64,000 nucleotides of DNA, from NCBI RefSeq assembly GCF_003991405.1, contig NZ_RPEN01000154.1:124001-188000 (forward strand), in the 5' to 3' direction. The position numbers and the translations under genes are program-made. Below the pieces are notes generated by a model. It made no database searches. It was given only the letters and a program-made list of their open reading frames with translations, and was not told the DNA's origin. Shown one piece after another: positions 38,208 to 46,913 of the stretch (its first letter is position 1; the number at the start of each line of letters is the position of its first letter). Source of the stretch: Pseudorhodobacter sp. E13 (lineage in GTDB: Bacteria > Pseudomonadota > Alphaproteobacteria > Rhodobacterales > Rhodobacteraceae).

Positions 38208-39551
38208 TTAAAGGGTGCGAACGGTGGGGCGTTGCCAATGCGCCGAGGCGTCGATGATTAGATCGGTCAAGGCCCAGACCAGCGCATCCACCCGGTCCGG
38301 GCTGCCCTTGCCTTGGAATCCCGTGGCCGTCATCAGGCACATCTGTTCCTCCAAGGCCCCCAGATTGGGCAAATGCTGCACCCGGCCCTGCTCATACAAG
38401 GCGGCCACAGGCTCCGCGCGCACCGCTTTGCCCCGCGTGGCACGCACGCCGCGATAGGCCACCAGCGGGTCAATCTGGCGGATGATGTTTTCCACCATAT
38501 CGCCACCTTGGTTCACCTCGGCGACCACACGGTCGGCCTGATGCCGCTCTTTGGCAGCAATCGCCGCCCGTGCCCAAGTATCGGGCGAGGCAGATTTGAC
38601 GCTGGCATCTTCCAGCACATAGGCGCGCCAGGTTTGCGGCGGCCCTTCTGTCACGGCCCCCACAACCAGAATCCCGCATTCATCCGATCCGGCATGGCCC
38701 GTCACCGGCGGGTCCACCGCCACCACAATGCGGCTCAGCGGTGGCACCACTTTCACGCGGCCAGCCTCCAGCCGTGCCAACGACCACATCGCGCCTTCGG
38801 CCTCCTCCAGCAAAATGCCTTCCAACTCCTGCCGCCCGCGCGCTGTGCCGGCATAGCGCCGCTCCACCTCCTCCAGAAAGGACTTCGCCAGATTGGCACG
38901 GTTGGCCTGCGTGGGTGCATGGGTGCAAACGGTTGACGGGTTTTTCAACACCGCCTTCAGCACCTCCACATTCTTTGGCGTTGTCGTCACCACCTGCTGC
39001 GGATGCTCCCCTAGGCGCAGCGCAAATTGCAACATATCCCAGGTGTTCTGCGCGTTGGGCCATTTCGCCAATTCGTCCACCCAAGCGGCATCAAATTGCG
39101 GCCCCCGCAGCTTTTCAGGGTTATGCGCCGAATACACCGTCGCCGTGGCTCCATTCGGCCAGATCAGCCGTTCGCGGCTTGCCTCCCATTTCGGGCGCCG
39201 ATCGGGTGGCGAGCAGGCCAGAATCCCGCTGTCGCCATAGATCATCACATCGCGCACCTGCGCCACGCTTTCGCCCACCAAGGCCACGCATTTCGCCCGA
39301 CCGGGGTCTGTGGGGCGCGCGCCCTCCACCTGCGCGCGTACCCATTCGGACCCGGCGCGGGTTTTCCCCGCCCCGCGCCCCCCCATGATCACCCAGCTTT
39401 TCCAATGCCCTTCCGGGGGCAATTGGTGCGGCAAGGCCCAGAACTCAAACATCCATGGCAGGGCCAGCAAGGCATTGTCACTCAGCCCTGCCAAAAACTC
39501 ATCCGTGGCTTCCGGCGTCGCGGAGGCGAGCCAACCTGCGCCCGATTTCAT
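38208..39551 (-). CDS. GTA gp2, terminase large subunit
   Basis: The DNA-packaging motor. About 447 residues from ATG 39551, chosen because GAGG lies 6 nt upstream; the frame extends to 39635 but that part overlaps gp1 and reads as low-quality sequence. The ATPase domain has Walker A GGRGAGKTRAGSEWV and later the Walker B/coupling region (FDAAWVDELAKW). The nuclease domain begins at VVAVDPPVTGHAG and has VVAEVNQGGDMV. The start overlaps the end of gp1 by 53 nt. Confidence 0.93.
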   Translation of the reverse strand: MKSGAGWLASATPEATDEFLAGLSDNALLALPWMFEFWALPHQLPPEGHWKSWVIMGGRGAGKTRAGSEWVRAQVEGARPTDPGRAKCVALVGESVAQVRDVMIYGDSGILACSPPDRRPKWEASRERLIWPNGATATVYSAHNPEKLRGPQFDAAWVDELAKWPNAQNTWDMLQFALRLGEHPQQVVTTTPKNVEVLKAVLKNPSTVCTHAPTQANRANLAKSFLEEVERRYAGTARGRQELEGILLEEAEGAMWSLARLEAGRVKVVPPLSRIVVAVDPPVTGHAGSDECGILVVGAVTEGPPQTWRAYVLEDASVKSASPDTWARAAIAAKERHQADRVVAEVNQGGDMVENIIRQIDPLVAYRGVRATRGKAVRAEPVAALYEQGRVQHLPNLGALEEQMCLMTATGFQGKGSPDRVDALVWALTDLIIDASAHWQRPTVRTL

Positions 39552-39825
39552 CGCGCGCCTCGTCAAGGTCGAGGATTTTTTCCCCGATGACGTCGCTTGT
39601 TTCTTTGCGGAGTTTGTCAAGTTTGTTCCTCTCATCCATCGCCAATTGAAAGGCCGCTTTCATGTCACGCATGGCCTGAACGGCGGCTTTGGTATCACCC
39701 GGATTGTCCACCCGTGCCGCCCTCACAGCACGAGCAAGCTCAATCGCGGCATCCCGAAAGATTTCTTCCGTTGTCGCCAGCAAATCTGCCAGCGGCTCGT
39801 CCCCAAAAAGGATGTTCATTTTCAT
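39499..39825 (-). CDS. GTA gp1, terminase small subunit
   Basis: A 108-residue helical protein (MKMNILFGDEPLADLLATTE) with coiled-coil residues about 50-85 (DMKAAFQLAMDERNKLDKLR). RcGTA gp1 is the small terminase that helps the large subunit without the phage-like specific DNA recognition. The start is uncertain: ATG 39825, 39819 or 39861 are possible, and none has a strong ribosome site. It is the first GTA structural gene. Confidence 0.8.
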   Translation of the reverse strand: MKMNILFGDEPLADLLATTEEIFRDAAIELARAVRAARVDNPGDTKAAVQAMRDMKAAFQLAMDERNKLDKLRKETSDVIGEKILDLDEARDEIGRRLARLRDAGSHG

Positions 39826-39871
39826 TGTTTGCTGCACCCGCCTCTCATGCCTGTCCCGCACGAGAGAAATG

Positions 39872-39907
39872 AAAAAGCGGCACCCGAGGTCACCCCCGGG
39901 GCCGCTT
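39872..39907 (-). terminator. Intrinsic terminator in the leader upstream of GTA gp1
   Basis: On the minus strand AAGCGGC pairs with GCCGCTT, extended by CCCG/CGGG with one bulge, followed by TTTTTC. It lies between the candidate GTA promoter and gp1. It could be the mltG terminator or an attenuator of the GTA operon. Confidence 0.7.
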
Positions 39908-39932
39908 GCCCATTTCTTCTAGCATGTCACAA

Positions 39933-39961
39933 GTGATACCGCAGACCGTGCGGAGAGTCAA
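39933..39961 (-). promoter_or_regulatory. Candidate sigma-70-type promoter of the GTA operon
   Basis: On the minus strand TTGACT (39961-39956), 17-nt spacer, TATCAC (39938-39933). The spacer contains a perfect inverted repeat, CCGCA N5 TGCGG (39939-39953), a possible activator or repressor site. Transcription would begin near 39926. Confidence 0.5.
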
Positions 39962-40000
39962 GTTTTATCGTTCAAAACCAAAGGCTTGCCGGAACGCACC

Positions 40001-40016
40001 GTTAACGGCTTGGTAA
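40001..40016 (-). promoter_or_regulatory. CtrA-like site upstream of the GTA promoter
   Basis: On the minus strand TTACCAAGCCGTTAAC fits the CtrA pattern TTAA-N7-TTAA(C) except for one base. It includes CCGTTAACGG, a perfect palindrome at 39999-40008. It lies 40 nt upstream of the -35 element. In R. capsulatus, GTA expression depends on CtrA, mainly through gafA. Confidence 0.35.
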
Positions 40017-40030
40017 GATTTCGCCCCGTG

Positions 40031-41209
40031 TCAGTTCCCCTGAACGCCCGTCGCGCCTTCGGCCCCACGTTCGGCTTCAATCGCGCGCCACTTGGCGACA
40101 TTGGCGTTATGATCTTCCAGCGTCACTGCAAAGGCATGGCCGCCGGTGCCATCCGCCACGAAAAAGATGAATGGCGTATCATCAGGGTTCAACGCGGCCT
40201 CAATGCTCAACCGTCCGGGGTTGGCAATCGGTGTCGGCGGCAAACCAGTGATAACATAGGTGTTATACGGCGTTTCCCGCCGCAGTTCCGACTGGCGCAA
40301 ACCACGGCCCAGAATGCCCTCGCCATTCGTCACCCCGTAAATCACCGTCGGGTCGGTTTGCAGCTTCATCCCTTGCCGCAAGCGGTTCACAAAGACGCTT
40401 GCCACCTGCTTGCGTTCTTCCGGGATGCCAGTTTCCTTTTCCACGATCGAGGCCATGATCAACGCCTCCTCCGGGCTGGCATAGGGCAGGTCCGGCGCGC
40501 GCTCGGCCCACAACTCGGCCAGAATGGCGGCCTGCTTGGCTTGCATCGCCGCGATCAACGCCGCCCGGTCGCCACCGCGCACCACCTCATAGCTGTCGGG
40601 GGCAAGGCTGCCCTCGGGCGGACGCTCGGCAATCGTGCCGTCCAGAAACTCCACCCGGCGCAGCATGTCCATAACCTGCCACGAGGTCACACCTTCGGCC
40701 AAGGTCACCCGATAGCGCAGGTCCTTGTCCTCTACCGCGTCCAGATAGGACTGTGGTGCCGCCTCAACCGCAGGGTCAAAAGACACCACTTCGACATAGC
40801 GATTGGTCGCGGCGTCCAACTCGCGCAGAACAACGTCTGCCTTGGCAATCCCGATCCGGAAATTCACCTCGCGCCCGCAGGTCGATTGCCCGCCTGCCGT
40901 GATAATCGTCAACACATCCACCATCGACGCGCCCGCAGGCACCAGATAGCTGCCGAATTTCAACCCGCGGCCCTGGCCGGAATAATCCGCCCCGATGCGG
41001 AAAATCCGCGCGTCCGAAATCACCCCTTGGCTTTCCAGATTGCGGCTCACCGATGACAGCGATGCGCCCCGGTCCACCTTGACACAAACCGCATCCGTCA
41101 GCGGCCCCGGCCCGGAATATTCCTGCCGCCCCCAGGCCAACAGCCCAGAGGCAATGACCAGAAACACGATGAACAGTGTCAGCGTGTTGGACGCAATCGC
41201 CTTCCACAT
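40031..41209 (-). CDS. mltG: Endolytic murein transglycosylase
   Basis: Cuts nascent peptidoglycan glycan strands inside the chain at the inner membrane. The 392-residue protein has an N-terminal transmembrane helix (residues about 9-28, NTLTLFIVFLVIASGLLAWG), a LysM-like portion and the YceG/MltG domain with the catalytic Glu in SIVEKETGIPEERKQVASVF, followed by LQTDPTVIYGVTNGEG and ALNPDDTPFIFFVADGTGGH. The start overlaps the fabF stop as TAATG. It probably ends the fabF-mltG transcript. Confidence 0.95.
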   Translation of the reverse strand: MWKAIASNTLTLFIVFLVIASGLLAWGRQEYSGPGPLTDAVCVKVDRGASLSSVSRNLESQGVISDARIFRIGADYSGQGRGLKFGSYLVPAGASMVDVLTIITAGGQSTCGREVNFRIGIAKADVVLRELDAATNRYVEVVSFDPAVEAAPQSYLDAVEDKDLRYRVTLAEGVTSWQVMDMLRRVEFLDGTIAERPPEGSLAPDSYEVVRGGDRAALIAAMQAKQAAILAELWAERAPDLPYASPEEALIMASIVEKETGIPEERKQVASVFVNRLRQGMKLQTDPTVIYGVTNGEGILGRGLRQSELRRETPYNTYVITGLPPTPIANPGRLSIEAALNPDDTPFIFFVADGTGGHAFAVTLEDHNANVAKWRAIEAERGAEGATGVQGN

Positions 41210-42471
41210 TATGCGCGCACCTTACCCATGATCAGGCTGGCATTGGTGCCGCCAAAGCCAAAGGAGTTGGACAGCGCCACGTCGATCCGGCGCTTCACCG
41301 CTTTGTTCGGTGCAAGGTCCAGCTTGGGTGCCACCGCCGGGTTATCAAGGTTGATCGTGGGCGGCGCCACTTGGTCGCGAATGGCCAGCACGCAGAAAAT
41401 TGCCTCCACCGCGCCCGCAGCGCCCAGCAAATGCCCGATGGCCGATTTGGTCGAGGACATGGTGGCCCCCGCCGCCGCATCGCCCATCAACCGCTCCACC
41501 GCGCCCAATTCAATCGTGTCGGCCATGGTGCTGGTGCCATGCGCATTGATGTAGTCAATATCGGCAGGCGTCAGCCCCGCGCGCTTGATCGCCATCTCCA
41601 TGCTGCGATAGCCGCCATCGCCATCTTCAGAAGGTGCGGTGATGTGATAGGCATCGCCCGACAGGCCATAGCCCAGCACCTCGGCATAAATCTTGGCCCC
41701 GCGTGCCTTTGCGTGCTCATATTCTTCCAGCACCACCACGCCCGCGCCCTCGCCCATCACAAACCCGTCGCGATCGGCGTCATAGGGGCGGGACGCCTTG
41801 GTCGGATCATCCGCACGCTTGGTCGACAGCGCCTTACACGCGTTGAACCCGGCAATCCCGATTTCCGAAATCGGGCTTTCCGCGCCGCCTGCCACCATCA
41901 CATCGGCATCGCCAAAAGCAATCAACCGTGCCGCATCCCCAATCGCATGGGCACCGGTGGAACAAGCCGTAACCACCGCATGGTTCGGTCCTTTGAACCC
42001 AAAACGAATCGAAACCTGACCCGAGACAAGGTTGATCAGCGCGCCGGGAATGAAGAACGGGCTGACCCGCTTGGCCCCACGCTCCTTGATCAGAACCGCC
42101 GTTTCCGCAATCGACGACAACCCCCCAATCCCTGAACCGATCATCACACCGGTGCGGCATTTGTCTTCTTCCGTCGCAGGCTCCCAGCCGGAATCCGTCA
42201 CCGCCTGCACCGCTGCCGCCATGCCATACAGGATGAAGTCATCGACCTTGCGGCGGTCTTTCGGCTCCATCCAGTCATCAGGGTTGAAACTGCCATCGCT
42301 GCCATCGCCCAGCGGAATTTCGCAGGCATATTGTGTGATCACCCCCGAAGGATCAAATCGCGTAATCGGCCCTGCCCCGGATTGCCCTGCGATCAGACGC
42401 TGCCACGTCTCCTCGACCCCGCAAGCCAAAGGCGTAACCATCCCCAATCCTGTGACAACCACTCGACGCAT
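41209..42471 (-). CDS. fabF: Beta-ketoacyl-ACP synthase II
   Basis: Condenses malonyl-ACP with acyl-ACP to elongate fatty acids. 420 residues with the Cys active site (VTACSTGAHAIGDAAR), the two His residues in YINAHGTSTMADT and STKSAIGHLLGAAGAVE, and the C-terminal LSNSFGFGGTNASLI. Start ATG 42471 (MRRVVVTGLGMVTPLACG). Translation couples to mltG downstream. acpP lies upstream but a hairpin terminator separates them. Confidence 0.97.
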   Translation of the reverse strand: MRRVVVTGLGMVTPLACGVEETWQRLIAGQSGAGPITRFDPSGVITQYACEIPLGDGSDGSFNPDDWMEPKDRRKVDDFILYGMAAAVQAVTDSGWEPATEEDKCRTGVMIGSGIGGLSSIAETAVLIKERGAKRVSPFFIPGALINLVSGQVSIRFGFKGPNHAVVTACSTGAHAIGDAARLIAFGDADVMVAGGAESPISEIGIAGFNACKALSTKRADDPTKASRPYDADRDGFVMGEGAGVVVLEEYEHAKARGAKIYAEVLGYGLSGDAYHITAPSEDGDGGYRSMEMAIKRAGLTPADIDYINAHGTSTMADTIELGAVERLMGDAAAGATMSSTKSAIGHLLGAAGAVEAIFCVLAIRDQVAPPTINLDNPAVAPKLDLAPNKAVKRRIDVALSNSFGFGGTNASLIMGKVRA

Positions 42472-42616
42472 CCGCGACCCCCGTCATTCATGCCAGACTT
42501 CGGGCACAGATACACGTCCAGCCCGGCCCGCGCAACACAAGCCAAGCCCTTTGGGCGGGCTTGTGCCATGGTTCGCGGCCTTGTCCCGGCGAAAAACCCA
42601 TCGCAGACCCGCAAAT

Positions 42617-42643
42617 GAAAACGGCACCCGCCAAGGGGTGCCG
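42617..42643 (-). terminator. Intrinsic terminator behind acpP
   Basis: Arms CGGCACCC (42622-42629) and GGGTGCCG (42636-42643), 6-nt loop, followed on the minus strand by TTTTC. It lies between acpP and fabF and may let acpP be expressed far above fabF. Confidence 0.75.
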
Positions 42644-42671
42644 CACTCAAATCTCTGATGGTCCCGAAAAC

Positions 42672-42905
42672 TCAGGCAGCCGAAGAGATGAACTTGACCG
42701 CATCGCCAAAGGTCTGGATGGTTTCGGCCGCATCGTCCGGGATCTCGATGCCGAACTCTTCTTCGAACGCCATCACCAGTTCAACGGTGTCAAGGCTATC
42801 CGCGCCCAGATCGTCGATGAACGAGGCGTTTTCAACAACCTTGTCCTCTTCAACGCCCAGATGCTCGACGACGATCTTCTTTACGCGGTCAGCGATGTCG
42901 CTCAT
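42672..42905 (-). CDS. acpP: Acyl carrier protein
   Basis: A 77-residue acidic helical protein that carries growing acyl chains on a phosphopantetheine attached to Ser in the motif [15 protein letters not shown] 42905 follows GAGGAA. It belongs to the local fab set with fabF downstream and fabG and fabD about 1 kb away on the same strand. Confidence 0.98.
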   Translation of the reverse strand: MSDIADRVKKIVVEHLGVEEDKVVENASFIDDLGADSLDTVELVMAFEEEFGIEIPDDAAETIQTFGDAVKFISSAA

Positions 42906-43301
42906 GTCATTTCCTCATGCAGTTACGGGAGGAGTCCCGATCTTTTGTCTCGTGCTCATTCGAGCGGCTCATCCCGAAGGCTTCGGGAAACCGGGATGAT
43001 TGCTTCGCCCCGGTCTAGTCAGCGCCGCCTATAGCACAGTCTTGCGCCGTGGCAAACGCTTTCACGTTACTGGATGTAGGGGTTTTCTGCGCAACAGATC
43101 AAGTGCCCAGTGCCAAAACCTCCGAAATTGCGAAGGTGATCGCGCGGGTGGGCTAGATTCGCATACGAATCTGCCCCGAGGCGACTCGCAAAGGCAGATC
43201 GCCGCGCACTCAAAACGTCTCGGACGGCCCCAGCCATGTTGCACTGGCCGACCGTCTGCTTCCATACTGTGCCAAACGTCGCAGTATAAAGGTGCGTCCC
43301 C
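42906..43301. other. 396-bp intergenic region upstream of acpP
   Basis: No convincing gene. It contains CCCGAAGGCTTCGGG (42973-42987), nested inside CATCCCG...CGGGATG (42970-42998), in the acpP leader. Short open frames on the minus strand lack ribosome sites. The promoter elements of acpP and of the plus-strand gene at 43302 were not identified. Confidence 0.5.
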
Positions 43302-43676
43302 GTGAATACCCTGTTTCTGCACCTCGCGGCACTGGCCGCCCTTTGCACTTGCGGCGTCCATCTGTTCATCGGCGGACCTGTCGCGGTCGGCCCGTTGTTT
43401 CAGGGCAAACCGCTGCCTGCTGCCAGTAAATGGCTCAACTACCTGTGCTGGCATATCGCCAGCATCACCCTGGCCGCGCTTGCCCTTGGCTATGAATGGA
43501 TCGCCCTGACCGGCACGGGGCAGGAGCTTGCGTGGTTCCTCACCTTGCTCGCGGCCAGCCTCTCGGCGCTCTCAACGGCGGTCGCGGTCAAAGGGCGGTT
43601 TTCGCCGTTGCGCCTGCCCTCAACCTATCTTCTGGCCCTCATCGCCAGCTTGGGCGCCTTGGCCCTGACGATATAA
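43302..43676 (+). CDS. Small four-helix membrane protein, unknown
   Basis: A 124-residue hydrophobic protein starting at GTG 43302, with four predicted transmembrane segments (residues about 4-24, 45-63, 75-95, 104-123). It opens MNTLFLHLAALAALCTCGVH and contains the conserved-looking GGPVAVGPLF in the first loop. It sits alone between acpP and fabG on the opposite strand. I do not recognise a family with known function. Confidence 0.65.
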   Translation: MNTLFLHLAALAALCTCGVHLFIGGPVAVGPLFQGKPLPAASKWLNYLCWHIASITLAALALGYEWIALTGTGQELAWFLTLLAASLSALSTAVAVKGRFSPLRLPSTYLLALIASLGALALTI

Positions 43677-43726
43677 CGGATCGCAAAGGCGCAACAGGGG
43701 CGCAAGAAGCGCCCCCCCGCACGCCC

Positions 43727-44464
43727 TTACAGCATCGCCATGCCGCCATTCACATGCAACGTGGCCCCGGTCACATAACCGGCTTCCTTGCTGGCCAGAT
43801 ACAGACAGGCCGCCGCAATCTCGCTGGCCTCCCCCATGCGACCCGCCGGCACTTGCGTCAAAATCTTGCCCTTCTGCTCGTCATTTAGCTTATCCGTCAT
43901 CGCGGTGGTGATGAACCCCGGCGCCACGCAATTCACCGTAATCCCACGGCTCGCAACCTCATAGGCCAGCGATTTTGACATGCCCACCATGCCCGCCTTG
44001 CTGGCCGCATAATTGGCCTGCCCCGGATTGCCCGTCGCCCCCACAACCGACGAGATATTCACAATCCGCCCCCAACGCGCCTTCATCATCCCGCGCAAAA
44101 CCCCCCGGCACAGCCGGAAGGTCGAGGTCAGATTGACCTCCAGAACGCTGGCCCATTCCTCATCCGACATCCGCATGAACAGATTGTCCCGCGTGATCCC
44201 GGCATTATTGACCAGAATATCCACCGATCCCATGGCCGCCGCCGCCGCCTTGGGCAAAGCCTCCACACTCGCCGCATCCGAAAGGTTGCAGGTCACCACA
44301 TGCGCCCGCTCCCCCAATTCCGCGGCCAGTGCCGCAAGCGGCGCCTCCCGCGTGCCAGACAATGCGACAACCGCCCCCGCCGCATGCAACGCCCGCGCAA
44401 TATCGCCGCCAATCCCGCCAGAGGCCCCCGTAACCAGCGCCGTCTTGCCTGTCAGATCAAACAT
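43727..44464 (-). CDS. fabG: 3-oxoacyl-ACP reductase
   Basis: NADPH-dependent reduction of 3-oxoacyl-ACP in fatty acid elongation. A 245-residue SDR with TGASGGIGGDIA, NNAGITRDNLFMRM, the catalytic Ser (NISSVVGATGNPGQ) and YAASKAGMVG, and VAPGFITTAM. The upstream TTG at 44467 is not the start; ATG 44464 has GAGGG upstream. It follows fabD with a repeat element (44511-44570) between them. Confidence 0.96.
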   Translation of the reverse strand: MFDLTGKTALVTGASGGIGGDIARALHAAGAVVALSGTREAPLAALAAELGERAHVVTCNLSDAASVEALPKAAAAAMGSVDILVNNAGITRDNLFMRMSDEEWASVLEVNLTSTFRLCRGVLRGMMKARWGRIVNISSVVGATGNPGQANYAASKAGMVGMSKSLAYEVASRGITVNCVAPGFITTAMTDKLNDEQKGKILTQVPAGRMGEASEIAAACLYLASKEAGYVTGATLHVNGGMAML

Positions 44465-44510
44465 CAAAAACCCTCATGTCCTTATCGCCCCAAAAACGGC
44501 CCTTCCCCCT

Positions 44511-44570
44511 GCTTCATCTTGGCAAAAATACCTGCGGGGGGTCCGGGGGGCGGCGAAGCCCCCCGGCGCC
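44511..44570 (-). repeat. Dispersed palindrome-plus-tail element, copy 2
   Basis: Read on the minus strand it is CCGGGGGGC (loop) GCCCCCCGG, then ACCCCCCG and TATTTTTGCCAAGATGAAG. It matches the tail and palindrome of the tyrS-distal repeat and of the element at 52322. It occupies the fabD-fabG gap in the direction of transcription. Confidence 0.75.
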
Positions 44571-44588
44571 TGTCACTTTGCGAAACCC

Positions 44589-45518
44589 TCAGCCCTTCAG
44601 CGCTGCAATATCCTCGGGCGTGCCAATGGCGCGCTGCTCGGTCTCGCGCTCGATCCGCTTGATCATCCCGGAAAGCGCCTTGCCCGCGCCAATCTCCCAA
44701 TAGTCGGTCACGCCTGCACCCACCAGCCATTGCACGGATTCGCGCCAGCGCACTTCGCCCGTCACCTGCGCCACCAGCAGCGCGCGCACACGGTCCGCTT
44801 CTTCCACGGCTTCGGCGCGCACATTCACCACCACCGGCACGATGGGGTCGCGCACCACAACGCCAGCCAAGGCCTCGCCCATAACAGCGGCCGCAGGTTC
44901 CATCAGCGCGCAATGGAACGGGGCAGAGACCGGCAACAGCAGCGCGCGTTTGGCACCCTTGGCCTTGGCAATCTCGCAGGCCCGCTCTACCGCGTCCTTG
45001 TGGCCGGAAATCACCACCTGCGCGGGGTCATTGTCATTGGCAACCTGACAGACCTCATCGCCCGCCGCCTCTGCGGCCACAGCAACCACGGCGTCATAGT
45101 CCAGACCCAGCACAGCCGCCATCGCGCCCACACCCACCGGCACCGCTTCTTGCATCGCGGCCCCGCGAATACGCAGCAAGCGCGCCGTATCGGCCAGATC
45201 AATCGCCCCCGCCGCACACAGCGCCGAATATTCGCCAAGGCTGTGCCCGGCGACAAAGGATACATGCGCCATCCCCAGCCCTTCGGCCTCCAAGGCCGCC
45301 AGCGCCGCCATGGATGTCGCCATGATCGCAGGCTGCGCGTTCTGCGTCAGGGTCAGATCTTCAATCGCCCCCTCCCAGATCAGCGCCGAAAGCCGCTCTT
45401 CCAGCGCCTCGTCCACTTCCTCAAACACCGCGCGCGCTGCCGGATAAGCCTCGGCCAAGGCGCGCCCCATGCCGATCGCCTGCGACCCTTGCCCCGGGAA
45501 AACGAATGCTCTGCTCAT
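44589..45518 (-). CDS. fabD: Malonyl-CoA:ACP transacylase
   Basis: Transfers malonyl from CoA to ACP. 309 residues: FVFPGQGSQAIGMG, the active-site VAGHSLGEYSALCAAG (nucleophile Ser), and the His region SAPFHCALM. ATG 45518 is chosen because GGAGG lies upstream; the frame runs open much further but that part has no family match. It is upstream of fabG on the same strand. Confidence 0.96.
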   Translation of the reverse strand: MSRAFVFPGQGSQAIGMGRALAEAYPAARAVFEEVDEALEERLSALIWEGAIEDLTLTQNAQPAIMATSMAALAALEAEGLGMAHVSFVAGHSLGEYSALCAAGAIDLADTARLLRIRGAAMQEAVPVGVGAMAAVLGLDYDAVVAVAAEAAGDEVCQVANDNDPAQVVISGHKDAVERACEIAKAKGAKRALLLPVSAPFHCALMEPAAAVMGEALAGVVVRDPIVPVVVNVRAEAVEEADRVRALLVAQVTGEVRWRESVQWLVGAGVTDYWEIGAGKALSGMIKRIERETEQRAIGTPEDIAALKG

Positions 45519-45701
45519 GAAACCTCCAAACTTCTGTTCCCTTGGGAATAGCCCGTCCGCTGCCGCACCGCAATCTTTCCCGCAGCTTTTGCGCCGCTTT
45601 CGCACAGGACCTGTGCAGCCCCTGCGCTTTGATCTCCGCAGCCAAACCGCTAAAACAGTGCCCAGACATTGCCTCACGTTCCCCCGGAAGGACCCGCCGC
45701 C

Positions 45702-46913
45702 ATGCCACTGCACAACACGCCCCAAAGTTTTGGCAGCCTGACACGGGTGTTCCACTGGCTCACCGCTTTGCTGATCCTGACGGCGATCCCGCTGGGCATC
45801 ATCGCCAATGACCTGCCCTTTGACACGTCCGAGGCGCTGGCCCTCAAGGCCCAACTGTTTTCCCTGCATAAAACCCTTGGCGTTGCTGCCTTTTTGGTGG
45901 CAGGTCTGCGCATCCTTTGGGCCTTGGGGCAAACCCGCCCCCTGCCCCTGCACCCGGACCGGCGGGCCGAAACCTTGCTGGCAGAGGTGGTGCATTGGTT
46001 GCTCTATGCCTCCATGCTTCTGGTGCCGCTGTCGGGTTGGGTGCATCACGCGGCAACCTCTGGCTTTGCCCCGATCCTCTGGCCCTTGGGCCAAGACCTG
46101 CCACTGGTGCCGAAATCCGAAAATCTTGCCACGGCAGCCGCCGCCTTGCATTGGGTCTTTACCAAACTGCTGATTGCATCGCTGCTGCTGCATATAGCAG
46201 GCGCGTTGAAACATCACCTGATCGACAAAGACGCCACGCTGCACCGCATGGTCACAGGCGCGCGCGCCCCCATTGCCCCGCCACGGCCCGCACAGGGACA
46301 CGCGCTTCCTGCGTTTGTGGCTGTGCTGATCTATGCCGCAGGCAGCGCTGTCGCCGTGTCGCTTGCCGCCCCCACGCCACCCGCCACACAGGCCACAGAT
46401 GCGGCACCCGTCACGGCCATCACTGAGGGCAACTGGCAAGTGCAAACGGGCCAGCTTGCCCTGACCGTCCAGCAACTCGGCTCTGCCGTCACTGGCGACT
46501 TCGGCACATGGCAAGCCGATATCCGCTTTGACCCCGAAGCCCCGGTTGAGAACAAAGGCAGCGTCACCGTCACCATTGATACCACAAGCCTGTCGCTTGG
46601 CTCTGTCTCGGATCAGGCCAAAGGCCCGGATTTTCTGAACGTGGCCAACCATGGCACCGCCACGTTCACGGCCCAGATCAGCGGCCCCGGCCCGGACTAT
46701 ACCGCCACGGGCAGCCTGACCCTGCTGGGCCAGACCCTGCCGCTTAACCTGCCCTTCACCCTGTCGCTGAACCGTGACAGCGCCGAGATGACCGGGCAAA
46801 CCAGCCTCGACCGCCGTGATTTCGGGATCGGCAGCAAATATCCGGATGAGGCAAGCGTGGGCTATGACGTGGATATCAGCGTGACGCTGACCGCAAAACG
46901 CATCGCCCCTTAA
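45702..46913 (+). CDS. Cytochrome b561-YceI fusion protein
   Basis: 403 residues. The N-terminal 180 residues form a cytochrome b561 domain with four transmembrane helices and conserved haem-ligand histidines (TRVFHWLTALLIL, FSLHKTLGVAAFLV, HWLLYASMLLVPLSGWVHH, LHWVFTKLLIASLLLHIAGALKHH). After a hydrophobic link (about 210-228) comes a YceI-like lipocalin domain (FGTWQADIRFDPEAP, SVTVTIDTTSLSLG, RRDFGIGSKYPDEASVGYDV). E. coli has these as two adjacent genes (yceJ-yceI), so the fusion supports a joint function. The substrate is probably an isoprenoid or quinone. ATG 45702 follows GGAAGGA. Confidence 0.93.
   Translation: MPLHNTPQSFGSLTRVFHWLTALLILTAIPLGIIANDLPFDTSEALALKAQLFSLHKTLGVAAFLVAGLRILWALGQTRPLPLHPDRRAETLLAEVVHWLLYASMLLVPLSGWVHHAATSGFAPILWPLGQDLPLVPKSENLATAAAALHWVFTKLLIASLLLHIAGALKHHLIDKDATLHRMVTGARAPIAPPRPAQGHALPAFVAVLIYAAGSAVAVSLAAPTPPATQATDAAPVTAITEGNWQVQTGQLALTVQQLGSAVTGDFGTWQADIRFDPEAPVENKGSVTVTIDTTSLSLGSVSDQAKGPDFLNVANHGTATFTAQISGPGPDYTATGSLTLLGQTLPLNLPFTLSLNRDSAEMTGQTSLDRRDFGIGSKYPDEASVGYDVDISVTLTAKRIAP

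Noticed and set aside
44589-46799. Extended 736-codon version of fabD
   Set aside because: FabD begins at MSRAFVFPGQG (45518) with GGAGG; the upstream part is antisense to the b561-YceI gene and unlike any FabD.
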